Shown here: positions 43,187-55,527 of the stretch, in pieces
Numbering within the stretch: the stretch's first letter is position 1
Layout: each line of letters begins with the position of its first letter
Assembly: GCA_022828595.1 (NCBI GenBank)
Contig: JAKGHH010000001.1
Coordinates: forward strand, 117,688,999-117,752,998
DNA: 64,000 bases
Source of the DNA: Nelumbo lutea
Taxonomy: Eukaryota > Streptophyta > Magnoliopsida > Proteales > Nelumbonaceae
Direction of reading: 5' to 3'
Notes under the pieces: generated by a model
Databases searched by the model: none
What the model saw: the letters and a program-made list of their open reading frames with translations, nothing else
What the model was told of the DNA's origin: nothing
Position numbers and translations under genes: made by a program

Positions 43187-45592
43187 CAATTCATTCAAGT
43201 TAAATATATATGTTCATATATACTTAAAATTTATATTGAATTTATGAATAAAGTTGGTTTTAATGTTCTTTTTTACCAAATTGTCATGGACTTAAGTTTC
43301 ATACAAGTAATTTTCCATTCATTTTGCTTAGGAATTACAATGTAAAAATCTTTTTTTTTTAATTCATTTCATTAATAACAAATAATAATTTTATTATTTT
43401 TATTTAAATTCGTTTATATTAGGATAAAAGACTTAAACATACTACATACCCTAAGTTTTCATAAATTTACTTAATCATACCTTAAGTTTTTCAAATAGAC
43501 TTAAACCTTGTGGGCTGACCCCACTTCTGGTCTGTAATTTAAAATTTTAAAAATCCTATTTTGCCCTTCTAAACATGAAAGAGAAGAAAGAGAAATGAGG
43601 TGGAAGAACTTGGTCTGTAATTCAATGCACCTAAGCTACAAACACAGGGATGGACTTGCCCAGATAAGATTGCCATTTTGTCCGATATTCTTCTTAAACC
43701 AAAAACATTACATGAAGAATATGAACTACCAAAAACATTACTCGAAAACTGATTATATGGCTGGACCGTCCGTGTATTGAAATCCATGAACAGATGATAT
43801 TTCCAAACTATAAGCACCAAGCCCATTATTGGTAGTTCTGTTGACCGAGAAGGAGGACCGGGCCTCTCTGAGGTGGTTGGTGAGTATGCATTGAACTTAC
43901 AGTCCATGTGAACTTCCACATCTGTTCAGGATGATGGGTGGGTACACAGTGAGATGAGATAAAAAAAAAAAAAAAAACCTGGTGCTGGTTCCCCAACCAG
44001 CAAGCACTACAATAGGTCTACATAGGTACAAATATAATCAATACGTCTGAGCAAAGAAAACTGCAATCTGAAGATATTTGATGGAAAAAGACATTCTGAT
44101 TTCTGGCAAAATCTCTTCCACTGCTTCACCCTCCCAAGCTAGACTCTACTCAGCTTGATTTATTGATCCAAAGACCTTAAAACAATTCAATCATAAAGCA
44201 TGCAAAGGTCAGGGTCATGCCCTGTTAATAAGCTGGAGGTTGAGCAACTGTTGAAACTGAAACAGCAGCTTACCCCATTGTTTTCCCCTACAGATGAGAA
44301 TGGCAAACTTGTGTGACAGTCGGGTTTTCATATTGTCCCTCTCCTGGGAGACTACTACCCTTAAAAGAGCTGGGTCCCCATTGGATTGGAGGTCACGGAC
44401 TCACAGATTCAAAGTTCAAACCTGAAACAGGAAGTTGAAGAAAAGCGAAGAGGAGGGAGTACTAGAGACACCCAAGACAAGCGTTGCAGTAGTGGAGCCT
44501 TACGAGTTACGGCTTGTCTGCCCTTCCCATGTCAAACCAGGAGACCAGTAAGACCAGTAGCGCCCCAGCCCCAGGTCGCACCCCATAAGGCTGTCAACGA
44601 GTACTTAACCATCTGGTCCGGGGGAGAGGGCAAAGGGTTCAGCTTACATGGTTAATTAGTCAAAGAGAGGAAGAGGATCGACGTAATCAGGGGTGATGCC
44701 TCTTTGCACCCATTGATTCAAGAATAGAGCCAAGGGCAACGGACAAACGATTCCCTTCAGAAAAGGTTTCGGATTCTGTTATTATACGATACGAGCAAGT
44801 CCGACTAGCCATTTATAGCGTGAAATGTCAATGGTTCCTTTCTAGTTTCTACGATATGGTTGTGTTGTAGAAAGAGAGAAAAGGGGAAATCCAGATGTCA
44901 ACGGGTCAAGATAGACCCGATCCTAAATCGATGAAAAGCACACCCAAATTGATTAAAACCCGAACAGACTGTATTGGGAGGGCTGAAACGTACGCAATGT
45001 ACAGCTTCTGCATTTCTGAGGTGAGTCCGCATGGATCGACAGTTGAGTTGTTGTGTTAATGTGTTTGGCGAAAAAATTCAAATCGGCTGTCTGTCAGTCA
45101 TCTGAAGGGTTGTCCGCTTCTCTGCCTCTGAATGGCTGATCTGGAGCGCTTCAAAACAACTGAACCAAATCTTCAACCCAACCCTTCCACAGCGACATAT
45201 TGTCAAATTACAGGTTAAAGCTTAAAGAATATTGTCAAGACTCAAGTGTCAACTATGATAGAGTCTTACTGGTTCAGACCCCATTGTCCCATGCCAATTA
45301 ATAATTGGGTTAGTTATTGGATCTATTGTTACGGACCCCAATAGTCTCTGGTGCAGAACTGGTTATGCACTTTTATTGATGGGTCGGGACTGGATTTATT
45401 CTCCCTCACACCAGACCCGACCCAACCCGACCCAGTGACAGCACTATCCAAACCGACATGCTACTTGCCAAGAGGCGCAATGCATTAAACCTTCACCTCC
45501 ACCATTTGTTAGACCCCTTTTGCCTCCTTTCCTGCTCTTTCAATCATATTTCACAATCTGTCATTCAGTTGCAGTGCTTAATTTATTAAGGC
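43187..45592. other. Unassigned intergenic region
   Basis: No gene recognised. 43430-43555 has phrases (CATACCTTAAGTTTTTCAAATAGAC) like the ends of the Mutator-like elements. A 17-bp A run sits near 43962. The 89-codon ORF at 44386 and the minus ORF at 43569 have no family motif. Confidence 0.4.
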
Positions 45593-45694
45593 TTAGTTTG
45601 GAAAGAATATAAATAATATAAAATATAAGGTTTTTGTAATCAATAAATAAATACATTGTATATATTTGTATTTATACTCTTTTCGAATTGAGTT
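45593..45694. mobile_element. Tourist-like MITE, CAGTTTGGA family, short copy
   Basis: GGCTTAGTTTGGAAAGAATA at the left and TTGTATTTATACTCTTTTCG with AATTGAGTTTAAA at the right are inverted and match the family at 57105. Confidence 0.55.
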
Positions 45695-46261
45695 TAAATA
45701 AATAAATAAATAAATGGCGCAGATAAAAAATATAGGCGCGGTTGCATAAACAAATTGTTAGGATGGAGGTCGAGTGGATTACAGCGCTGAACTCTGGCTC
45801 TGGCTTCGCAGGGGCTATCACTGGATTATTTTAGTTAGCCTAAATAAAAATATAAAATGATTTTAACTAATCTATATGGCGCAGAGGAATTGAAGGGGGA
45901 TTATAAAAGCAATTTACCGACTAGTGCAGTTAAGAGAGAGGAAGCGAAGCACAGGGCTTCGACCTGTAGTAATGATAGGAAAATAAGGGAAGAAACGAAG
46001 AAAAAGATTGTTAAACATTTATTTTCTCTAGTTTCAGAACGACAACTTCCTCCTTCCCTCGTCTCTTGCTACTTCTTTCGGTTTCTGAAAAAAACTTTGA
46101 TGGCGAAATCCAGGTATTTGATGGAGGGCTCTTCAGTCAATTCATCAGAACTTAAAAAAGAATTGCTGGAATTGTCCACAAAAACCTATCTAATCAATTC
46201 TTTCAAGTTTTCATTGGGTTCCTACATAGTTAAAATGGGAAAATAGGTAAAATCTGTAGTT
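45695..46261. other. Spacer with an unrecognised ORF
   Basis: Contains a plus-strand 129-codon ORF (45857-46246) rich in Lys/Ser with no motif I know. Probably chance. Confidence 0.35.
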
Positions 46262-46818
46262 TAGAACTCAAAGCAAAATTCCAATTTAATACCTTGAACT
46301 TTTGGGGATAACGTCAAGTTAGTACTCAAACTTTTAAACGTGTTACTATAGTACCTAAACTTTCAATAAGTGTCAAGTTGATCCCTATCGTTAATTGATC
46401 ATCAGTTATTTGTTGAAAATGTCAAAACTACCTTTTAAAAAAGACAACTGAACCGGTTATCTTCAAAGAAAAAGAGAGAAAAAACATGAAATATGATAGA
46501 AGGAAACAATAACTAAAAGCAAAAAAATAACTAGACAAGAATGTGTTTCAGATCTATAGGTAGAAGACAATGACTTCATTAGTCTAAAATCTCAAACACC
46601 TCAACCGGTTCAGTCTCAAGGCAGAAGACAATGAACGGTGTCTTCTTTTGAATGATAGTTTTGACATTTTCAATAGATAACTAATGATCGGTTAATGGTA
46701 GGAACTAACTTGACACTTTTTGAAAATTTAGGTACTGCAATGACACATTTGAAAATCCGAGTACTAACTTAACACTACCCCAAAGTTCAAGGTACTAAAA
46801 TGAACATTTCCCTAAAAT
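46262..46818. mobile_element. Mutator-like non-autonomous element
   Basis: Long inverted ends: left TACCTTGAACTTTTGGGG, AAGTTAGTACTCAAAC and CTATAGTACCTAAACTTTCA pair with the complements of CCCCAAAGTTCAAGGTA, GAGTACTAACTT and AAAATTTAGGTACTGCA. Same construction as 23930-24681. Exact ends and target duplication not resolved. Confidence 0.6.
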
Positions 46819-48362
46819 TAATAAACCAACCTAACAAGTATATTACTTGGGGGAGCACATTTAATGGTTGCCTAATTGCAGAAACATAACATTAGTGCAG
46901 AAAAGGTACAGATTTTTAGCTTTTTCACATTTCTTAAAAAAAAATAAAAATAAAAAACAACAACTTACAAAACGAATTGGTGAAGCTTTTAAGCCTATCT
47001 GTATATAAAGAACAATCGGTGCAAGAACTGTGACGAACAACAAAAAAACCAAGGCTTTCAAAAAAACCAGTCATTCAAGATGCCAAAACTTACTGCTGAG
47101 AACCGCTCATTCCCTGCTAAAGCCATATGCCAATGTTGATTTCATTAGAGATCGAGAGACGAACTGGCGAAGGTTTCAAAGGAGGGAGAGAGGAGATGAG
47201 AGATGAATAGGGTTCGAGAGGGAAGAGAGAAAGCAATGGGTTTGAGAGGAGAGAGGCCAAAAAGACCAGAATAACCCCGATGAAAACATGTGGGGTGGTA
47301 GAAACTAAAAACTTTAGAAATACGCTCGAATGGCATAATACGTATAAAACAGTTTAATGAACCTTACACACTCACATTATGGTCTGCTCATAGGGTTACC
47401 ATTTATTGAACGCTTTAGCATTCACATAGCATTATTTTGTATATTCAGTATCTAATATTGATAGCGGAAAGAGTTTTGACCGATCAAAACACACCTATGA
47501 ATTTTGATAAATAATACCATATTCCCTACCACATTTATGATTGTGATTTATTGGTCAATTGTTTTCGGATATCATATTTTTTCCATATCTATGATTGTGA
47601 TTTATTGGTCAATTGTTTTCGGATATCATATTTTTTCCATATCAGAGTATCAGAGTCGAACCCAATTGATAGACAATCATTACCTCCCTAAAACATAGTC
47701 ACTTGGTGGAGGATGTAAAGACCTTGGCTTACTCACATGGTCTTATCCTTTTTAAGTATATTGTAGGTTGTTAAATAATATATATAGGTGGTTTCCATGT
47801 TCAACATTCAACAATAAATTTTGTACAAATAGTTTGGTTGGCATTTTTTTCTTTGATATTACATATTAGGGATATGTAGGAGTGTACGGGAGGTGAAAGA
47901 TCTCCTCACGAGAGGCCTCACATCCAGTTTCCTCTTCTCCTAGCATTTGCGAAAAATTAAAATCAGAGAATTTATTAAAATGAAAAAAAAAATGAGCTTT
48001 TAAATTAAGCATCTTAATCTCCTATCATAAAGTCTCATAAACTTCAAGTTACAAACATATCTCCTCATAAAAACCCTCTTAATTTTTTTTTCTATTAAAA
48101 TCTATCATTACTCTTCTCTAATAAAGTTATTCCCAAATCTCTCTCTCTCTCTCTCTTCAATAGTCAATATTTATAACATATTCCCTCTCACATTAAATTC
48201 CTCTTTTCCTATTTTATGTCTTTGAACCCCTTTTGACCCTCACTATTAAAAGATGGGTAGAATTTAGATGGGTTAGGCCAGGTCAAGGGCCAACCCAAGA
48301 CCAACCCTAAACACAGACCTTGGATTAGAATCAAAGTAATGTCAAAATTTGCCAATCCAAAC
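46819..48362. other. Unassigned intergenic region
   Basis: AT-rich with a CT run near 48140-48155 and the 54-bp duplication listed separately. No gene. Confidence 0.4.
47537..47644. repeat. 54-bp near-perfect tandem duplication
   Basis: 47537-47590 and 47591-47644 are identical except the last base. Each starts ATGATTGTGATTTATTGGTC. It looks very recent. Confidence 0.95.
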
Positions 48363-48590
48363 CAAGGTTTCAAATTTCGATATGATACGCCTAATACGGG
48401 GCATATCATATCATATCTTTCAAATTCTGATACAAGATACGGTAGAAAATTGATGGTATCATCTTTTTTTTCCACCATATTAGGCCGTACGGAGGTGTAT
48501 CAAGCATATTGACTGATGTGCTATGAAAAATATAGGGAAAATAACAAAAAAAAAGGAAAAAAAAAGGTTCTTTCCCTTGAAACAAACATT

Positions 48591-48952
48591 CTTTCACCCC
48601 TAAATGACTTTAGAACTCCAAATCTCATTCATAAAGTTCTAGATATGCAAAAAACACAAAAAAAAAATGTGTGAATCATCAATGTTTTTGAATTATTTTC
48701 AATTTTTGAAAAATATTACAAAAATATGCAAAATTTTCACCCCTAAATGACTTTAGAACTCCAAATCTCACCCCTAAATGAAAAAGTGAAAAAAAAAAGG
48801 TTCTTTCACCCCTAAATGACTTTAGAACTCCAAATGTCATTCATAAAGTTTTAGATATGCAAAAAACATACAAAAAAAAAATGTGTGAATCATCAATGTT
48901 TTTGAATTATTTTCAATTTTTGAAAAATATTACAAAAATATGCAAAATTTTC
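48591..48952. repeat. Tandem duplication, 212-bp period
   Basis: CTTTCACCCCTAAATGACTT starts at 48591 and again at 48803. Both copies continue through GAATCATCAATGTTTTTGAA. A shorter extra piece (CCCCTAAATGACTTTAGAAC) lies at 48742. Confidence 0.9.
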
Positions 48953-50483
48953 AATTTTTCATAATATTTTATGTTTTTTTCCTTAAATGTTTGAAAATAT
49001 TTAAGTCTATGTTGATCTACATTAAATATGTTCAAAATCACTTTTTTTATGTGTTATGAATAGATTTACGGAAATTTTATGAGGAGATTTGAAAAAAATG
49101 TAAAATAACAAAAAAGATTGAAAACGTATTTTCTCACCTGCCTAGAAAGACTTATTATGTTTTAGATCTATGGATTATCTATCATATACAAACAACAACT
49201 AAAATTTATTCTTTAATAATTATTTTTTGATATTATATAATGTTTATTTATTTTTTATTTTTATAATTTTTGAAAACAAAAAATAAATAATAATTATTTA
49301 ATAAGAAATAATTATTAATTATATTTTCACTTAGAAATTGTGCAAATGTATGTTTTATGGTTGGATAGGATAGTTAGATTTTTCCATCCCTTAAAACTTA
49401 AGAATTATAATTTATAAATTATAGTTAATCATATGATTAAAGTATAATTCACTATGATGTATTTCTTCATAAAACCATTAAAGTATATTAATTTAATGTA
49501 TGTACACATCATTGAGGCCTTATACTTAGTATCTTAATCAATGATTAAAGTATTGGTATCGGGTATCGTATTGTACCACTTGGATATAGATACAGATACG
49601 CTTTGGGAACACATAGATATGGACGAAAAAACATGGAAACGCTTGGATATGTTGGGAAATGCATATAAATTCCATAAATATATTAATAACATTACATTTT
49701 AGGTTAAAATAGTCAAAATTAATGTAAAACTACATGAGAAATGTATATTCTAATGGTATTTCTAAATAAATATATTACAATTAATATACTGGGATGCATA
49801 GAAATCATACAACTTTATTAATAATGTATCAATCCAGAGTCTTAGGACATATTATATAAATTTTTACAAATTAATACATGCACAAAGCTATTATTTATTT
49901 TCTATGAAATTCATATCACAAAACACATGCAACTATTATATGTAATTATTATATCAATTATTTTTTGTTTTTTGTTTTTAACATAAAGAAAAAATCAACT
50001 AAAAATTATTTCTCAAATGTTTGGTAAACAATATTTTTGTTTTTGTAAACAATAAATGTTATTATAAAATGTAGTTAAAATATCAATTAATAATTTATAA
50101 AAATATATAACCTTAGCTTAAAATATCTCAAATATACTAAAATTTCTAAAATTCATATCATATACAATTTTATAATTTATAGTTATTATTTCATTATTAA
50201 TATTTTTATTTTTATAATTATATGAAATAAAAAATCATTTTTGATATAAAAGTAGATTAGTTGATTTGACAAATTCAATTTACATTACATTCTCAAGTTT
50301 TTTTGTAAATAATGATTTTATTTAATGCAAATTAAAATATTGATTAATAATTTATAAACATTTTAAGATACATATCATGTTTGAATTTATAAATTTTAAG
50401 TACTAAAATAAATATTTTGTAAACAATATTTTTATTTATAAATTTATAAACAATATTTTAACTTATTATCATAAGATAATTGT

Positions 50484-50560
50484 TGTGTGAGTGGCTTACC
50501 GGCATGTATAAGTCTTATGTGCTGATGATTTGGGTTCAAATCACGTCAGTTGCACTTTTT
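50484..50560 (+). mobile_element. tRNA-derived SINE-like fragment
   Basis: GTGAGTGGCTTACCGG resembles a Pol III A box, and GGTTCAAATC (50533-50542) fits the B box, at normal tRNA-like spacing. No clear poly-A tail or target duplication, so it may be only a head fragment. Confidence 0.5.
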
Positions 50561-50938
50561 TAAATTAAACGTGTGAAAGTGTGAAACGCAAATCACATTG
50601 TTATCAGACGAATCACATGTGCATCACACTATATCGGCGTGAATCGACCGATACAATGCAATACGGATGCATATCGCTCTAGCATCGACAGTTAAAGGAA
50701 TACAGGCTTAATCGTAGTGTTTCATGTATCCCTCATGACTGATATCGATACGACCGTATTGTGTCGATATTTAAACCCTTGATCTTAATTTTTCTCTGAT
50801 ACATATGCATATCCTGATATATCTCTTAAAATTGCCTTTTCGATTCACTTAGTGTTCCCGATACTTTGAACCTTCACCTAAACCTAAACAAATTTCTATT
50901 AAACCCCATTCATCTACATGGGCTTGCTTTCTAATTAC

Positions 50939-51251
50939 CAATGTTTTAAGAAACTAACCTAGAATCAAAACCATTTTGGCCACTTTGGGTTGATAGTTTG
51001 ATTGTCCGGTTCGGATGGATGGCCTGTTCTAACAAAAATTTAAAATTTAAAAAATAATTAAAATGAAATGGCCAAAATTGTTGAACAAGTCAAATGGGTC
51101 AATAGTTTGACCGTTTGGGTCAATGGGCTATTGACTAATTCAACTGTTTTTAGCCAATGACCGAGTTTGGGGTAAAACAGAACTAGTTGCTTAGATGATT
51201 CCAATGCCGAATGGTCCAACCATCCAAGTCAATGGTGGTTCAAAAACCATG
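50939..51251. mobile_element. hAT-like MITE, CAATGTTTT family
   Basis: Starts CAATGTTTTAAGAAAC, ends AAAAACCATG. Flanks CTAATTAC (50931-50938) and GTAGTTAC (51252-51259) agree at six of eight. The interior has the GGGTCAATGGGCTATTGAC words shared with 18310-18687. Confidence 0.55.
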
Positions 51252-51342
51252 GTAGTTACAATGGGATTCAAGGAGTGAAGCAAAGCCACCTCAAATCTCC
51301 TTCTTGCACCATTGTATATCCTTGCTACATAACTTATCATAA

Positions 51343-51466
51343 TGCTCAGTTTGGAAGGAGTACAAATACAAATATGTAGAGTAAAAAACTTGTATTTTTT
51401 ATTATTTTATATATATTTACACTATACATATTTGTATTTATACTATTTCCAAACTAAACCTAAGTG
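51343..51466. mobile_element. Tourist-like MITE, CAGTTTGGA family
   Basis: GCTCAGTTTGGAAGGAGTAC with CAAATACAAATATGTA at the left pairs with TACATATTTGTATTTATACT and TTTCCAAACTAAACC at the right. The same family recurs partially at about 52217-52290. Confidence 0.7.
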
Positions 51467-51947
51467 AACATGTCAATGTTCCATACAATTAAAGCTGTAA
51501 TCGGGTCCGATTTGGATTGGATTCAACAAAATCCAACTCCATTTCAATTATAGGAAGATTGTATCCGAATTTGAATCCTTAAGGACTCATATCAGATTCA
51601 GATTTAATCTGATTCTGCTTTAATTTTTTAAAATACAAAAAATAAAATATTTATTTACTTTTCAGCTTTTATATATAGTAAGTTCATGTAAATATACATA
51701 CTGAATTATATTTTATATATATATACATCATCAGAATTTGATCCCAAGTATTGCGAGCATGTATATGAAGCACTGGCATGTTTACTTGTGATTGGCTATA
51801 TAAAACAATATACAGTTATACAATGGTGCGAGCAGCAGATCCAGATCCCAAGTGGGACAAGTACACGTAAAGTCCATTGACCTTACTATGGAAAGCCTGC
51901 ATACATGTGGGTTTGATCTTGGACCTCCATATTACGAGGTACACTAA

Positions 51948-52076
51948 AGCTATGTCTGGTTTGAAGGAAAAGGTAAGGAAAAGTAGAAAAACCTTTACAA
52001 ACCTTTATAAACTTTGTAAAAGTTTCCCTGTCTTTCCCATCCTTTCCCTACTTTTTCCTTCAAACCAAGGACAGCG
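51948..52076. mobile_element. Short fold-back MITE, relative of 25122-25243
   Basis: The left arm TGTCTGGTTTGAAGGAAAAG pairs with the complement of the right arm CTTTTTCCTTCAAACCAAGG. TAA is present on both sides (51945-51947, 52077-52079). Confidence 0.75.
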
Positions 52077-52079
52077 TAA

Positions 52080-53172
52080 ATGACCATCTTAGCTATTGGG
52101 TTTGTGTCATTGGCTTGATTGGGAATTCAAGACCAAAACCATGAAAATTAAAAGAAAGAGCTATTTTTGTAGGATTTAAGAGCCAAAATCTTTTCTCCAA
52201 TGATCCCTTGACTTGTAGGCTTAACTTGAAAAGAGTGCAAATACAAATATATATAGTACAAAGCCTTATACTTTATATTTATTTGAATATATAGACAGAT
52301 ATACAAGCATATTCGGGTAGAGATATCATTAAATATTTTAATCCTTTATATACATTACTATACATTATTAGTTTTTTTGGTAAGAACATTACTGCTACAC
52401 TATTAGTTTATTTCTAATAAATGCACTTAGTTTTGCATCCGGTGCTTCCTCAGAGTTTGAAATGCTGAAGAAATGGTTAAAAAAAAAGTGGTTCCAATTC
52501 CCAAGATGGTTTTTGTTTGAGTTTCAGACTTTCAGGCAATACACACCAAAATCTGCCGATATGCTTCTAGCCTTCTAATTTATAAATGCAAGAGAGATTT
52601 GATTGTTTATAGAATGATCGATCATTTATTGACTTATAATCATCACGGAAGCCGAAGGCAAAAGTAATCACTTTGGAAGTTGGAACTGAGAAAACAAGGA
52701 AAAGTGGGATTGGAAATTTTGGTTGGAAAGCAGAATGTCACGGACCCGGCCATGGCATCCCCCCTCAAATACCAGTTGTCCCAAATCCCAACAAATGATG
52801 CCTTGCCCACACCGTAGCCCAAGCCCCTTTTTGCGACTCCATGACAGTCAGTGAGTCAGCTTACCAAGTGGTCTTGGGCCAACATAACCGATGTGGACTC
52901 CAAATATTTTCTACCCATGTTTTATAAATCTGGAATACAGGATCGCCGTCCGATTGGGCGATGGACTGTGACATTCAGTGGCAGCACTCATCATCATTAT
53001 CAATTCCTTATCCCAACAACATCGGAGTCAGTCTTCACGAAACAGTGCTCACACCATCCTCAGAGCCACTTACCACCGTGTATTAGGAATATCTTTGTAT
53101 TTTGTATATTTTTATTCATGAAAGATAGATATTCCTAATGCACAACTGCAGGTGGCTAAAAGTATCCTGTGA
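52080..53172. other. Unassigned intergenic region
   Basis: Partial CAGTTTGGA-family MITE at about 52217-52290; otherwise no gene. The 95-codon ORF at 52851 has no recognisable domain. Confidence 0.4.
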
Positions 53173-53402
53173 CAAGGTTCAAAGTATCGGCCCCTATCAG
53201 CCAATACATATTGTTCCAGGACCCTTCCAATACACTCCTATAGTGAATGTATCGGAGGTCTAACCGGTTCAGGGGGTGGAAGAGCCCTAAACCGGCCCCC
53301 CTGAATCGGTTTCAGAAAAAATAAAATAAAAATAAAACAAAAAAAAATAGTATCGATTTGCCTAATACGCCCCTACCAGCGTATCAGGCATATCGAACCT
53401 TG
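53173..53402. mobile_element. hAT-like MITE, CAAGGTT family (230 bp)
   Basis: Begins CAAGGTTCAAAGTATCGG and ends CATATCGAACCTTG. Flanks TCCTGTGA (53165-53172) and CCCTGTGA (53403-53410) form an 8-bp duplication with one mismatch. Interior contains an A-rich tract and GGCCCCCCTGAATCGG. Confidence 0.75.
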
Positions 53403-53990
53403 CCCTGTGAGAACCATATCCCCTGTTCAATTATGCGGACCCCAAAAACAGAACTCGGTCCCTTAGGCCCCCCAAGGATCCCTTTCGGTCTTTCCATTCT
53501 CCTATTCTACTTCAATCAGTTGGCCGTGTAGTCGTCAAACGCCTTCTGCCACTAAGAAATGTTTTAAAAGCTGGGGACATGAATCGGCCGAGTTGGCGAT
53601 TCATTGTTGTAGTTTTTTAGCTTTCCATTGTCCTGCCGAGTGCTGATGCTGATTCACTGTGATTTCTTAAAAAGAAAAACAAAAAACAAAAGGGAAGAAT
53701 GGTCAAATCCATAGCAAAAATTTACCAACATCATAACCTAATCAAGGTAATATAGCCTTTTGCTTATGGGCCCTTTTCATTGAGACTCATTCAGAATGAT
53801 TTTCTGTCTTCTGAGACAATAATCTGAGGGTTAACCCCAGCCACAGAGCTCAGCAGTCAATGACAAGGAAAAAGATCAATCAGTAAATTGGATATCCGGT
53901 TTGAATTTACAAAACTTTGGTCAAAATGGCTGATATCCAACTCATTTTGTTGTTGATAATAAAACTATTATTAAAAAAAAAAAACTTAAG
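53403..53990. other. Unassigned intergenic region
   Basis: No gene seen. ATGTTTTAAAAGCTGGGGAC near 53560 vaguely resembles the CAATGTTTT family start. Confidence 0.35.
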
Positions 53991-53999
53991 AAATGGTTA

Positions 54000-54140
54000 A
54001 GCAGGGTGCCAACCAGCTGGTTGGTAAGGTCTCCTGCTGGTCGTAGAAGACTTGGGGTCGAATCTCACTTGCACCTGGGTTGGGGGATGGGCTACCCCTG
54101 TTGTGTAGCCCTTCAAAAGAAATAAATAAAAAAATTAAAA
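54000..54140 (+). mobile_element. tRNA-derived SINE
   Basis: CAGCTGGTTGGTAAGG as A box and GGGTCGAATCT (about 54055-54065) as B box, followed by a body ending in an A-rich tail. Flanks AAATGGTTA (53991-53999) and AAATAGTTA (54141-54149) form a 9-bp target duplication with one mismatch. It would be transcribed by Pol III and moved by a LINE. Confidence 0.75.
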
Positions 54141-54782
54141 AATAGTTACAAGGAAGCAAGGGGAGGGATGAAATCTCTTAACCCTCCCCGAGAACAAAAA
54201 GAAAAATACATGGCCCAAAAATGACTGTTCCTTCCCACCCACATCGACAAAAGAGTTTGCACTTCTTCTCTTTAACCCACTGAACTCCAAGTCCTGGGTC
54301 AACCACTTAAACTTCTTTTTTACATTGGCAAACTCCCAAATTCCTTTCTCTTCTTTTGGAAGCCAGCCTATGGCCAGCATTGAGTCACCTTCTCTTAATC
54401 CAACTCATTATGCTCAAACCATTAAACCTAAAAGGCTAAAACCACTTGAATTAACCTATAAAATAGTATATTTGGTTTATATAAACATAAGTTTAAGCAA
54501 GTACTATTGAGAAGTCCAGACGATACAAGCCTCAATCATTAATATCAAATCAACTTCCTTAATCTTGCCCCTGCTATTCCACTCTGCTGTATGGAGATGT
54601 TTCATCAATTCAACGGAAGTCCATTAACAACTAAAAAGCAGAAGTCCAAGGTACACTAGGTCTTCTAAATCTTATTGCATGTGCATTCCCCTATAATCTC
54701 TTTAATTTGGATTTCTATCCGGAATAAGTGTGAAAACGAAGGTTGAAAGCCTCAGAAAAACCCACCCTCCCAAGACCCAGAT

Positions 54783-55519
54783 TAGAGGTATTCACATTAA
54801 ATGTCAAACTGACCAAACCAGCCCACCCCAACCCAAGTTGGTCGGTTTTTCAAAACCACCGATGGTTTCAGTTGGTGTGAGAAAATAAACCGACAACTCA
54901 GTTCCATTTTGACTGAACCGCCATGTGCAAAGCAGTGTTTTACAAAGATTTCTTGGTATTTAATAGAGAAGAATAACCTTCTTCGTTTATCACTACCAAC
55001 AACAATCATCAATCACAAACAAAATGAAGATTTTCAACACATGCGTCCACATGTATGACAGGCTGAAGAAAACACCGCTTTGCACGTTTGCAGGTTATGT
55101 GCATCATTAACCTGATTAGTATCATGCTTTGCAGCTTTTTGGTGTATATTGGGCTGTAGCTCCTGATATTGAACCATTAATCTATTCCTGGAGATCCCAA
55201 GCTTTCAGCAAGAAGGGTAAAATACTGTGGAATATGATTCCTCTAGTGATCTGTTGGTGTATTTGGAGAGAGAAATGACAGAACCTTTCAAGATCAGTCT
55301 CTTCCCATTGAGAAATTGTGTGCCAAGAATGAGAGTTCCTTAGAGTATTGAAAATATCATAGATGTACTAGGCTGTTGTGGAAACCTCTCCCTCTACACC
55401 ATTTGCCAAATTACCTTCATGTTTGGGTGGGTTGCTTTTGGTTTATCAATAACCAATTAGGTTGGATCAGTTGAAGAAAATAACTCAAACCGACCCAGTC
55501 CGACCTGTGAACACCCCTA
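54783..55519. mobile_element. hAT-like MITE, TAGGGGTG family
   Basis: 737 bp, TAGAGGTATTCACA to TGTGAACACCCCTA. Flanks ACCCAGAT (54775-54782) and ACCCGGAT (55520-55527), 8 bp with one mismatch. Confidence 0.8.
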
Positions 55520-55527
55520 ACCCGGAT

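Larger units (their letters stand above)
48363..50875. mobile_element. Possible large hAT-like non-autonomous element, CAAGGTT family
   Basis: The left end CAAGGTTTCAAATTTCGATA and right end CGATACTTTGAACCTTC are inverted, and both carry the ATACGG/ATCGATAC words of the 230-bp element at 53173-53402. Flanks ATCCAAAC (48355-48362) and ACCTAAAC (50876-50883) match at six of eight. The interior is AT-rich, contains a 212-bp duplication and a SINE-like tRNA segment, and has no transposase. It could equally be several nested MITEs. Confidence 0.45.

Noticed and set aside
44386..44655. Possible SINE suggested by TTCAAAGTTCAAACCTGAAA
   Set aside because: There is a weak B-box-like word only; no A box at the right distance, no tail and no target duplication.
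45857..46246. 129-codon ORF as a host gene
   Set aside because: No recognisable domain, AT-biased, no splice or promoter context; chance length is possible in this DNA.
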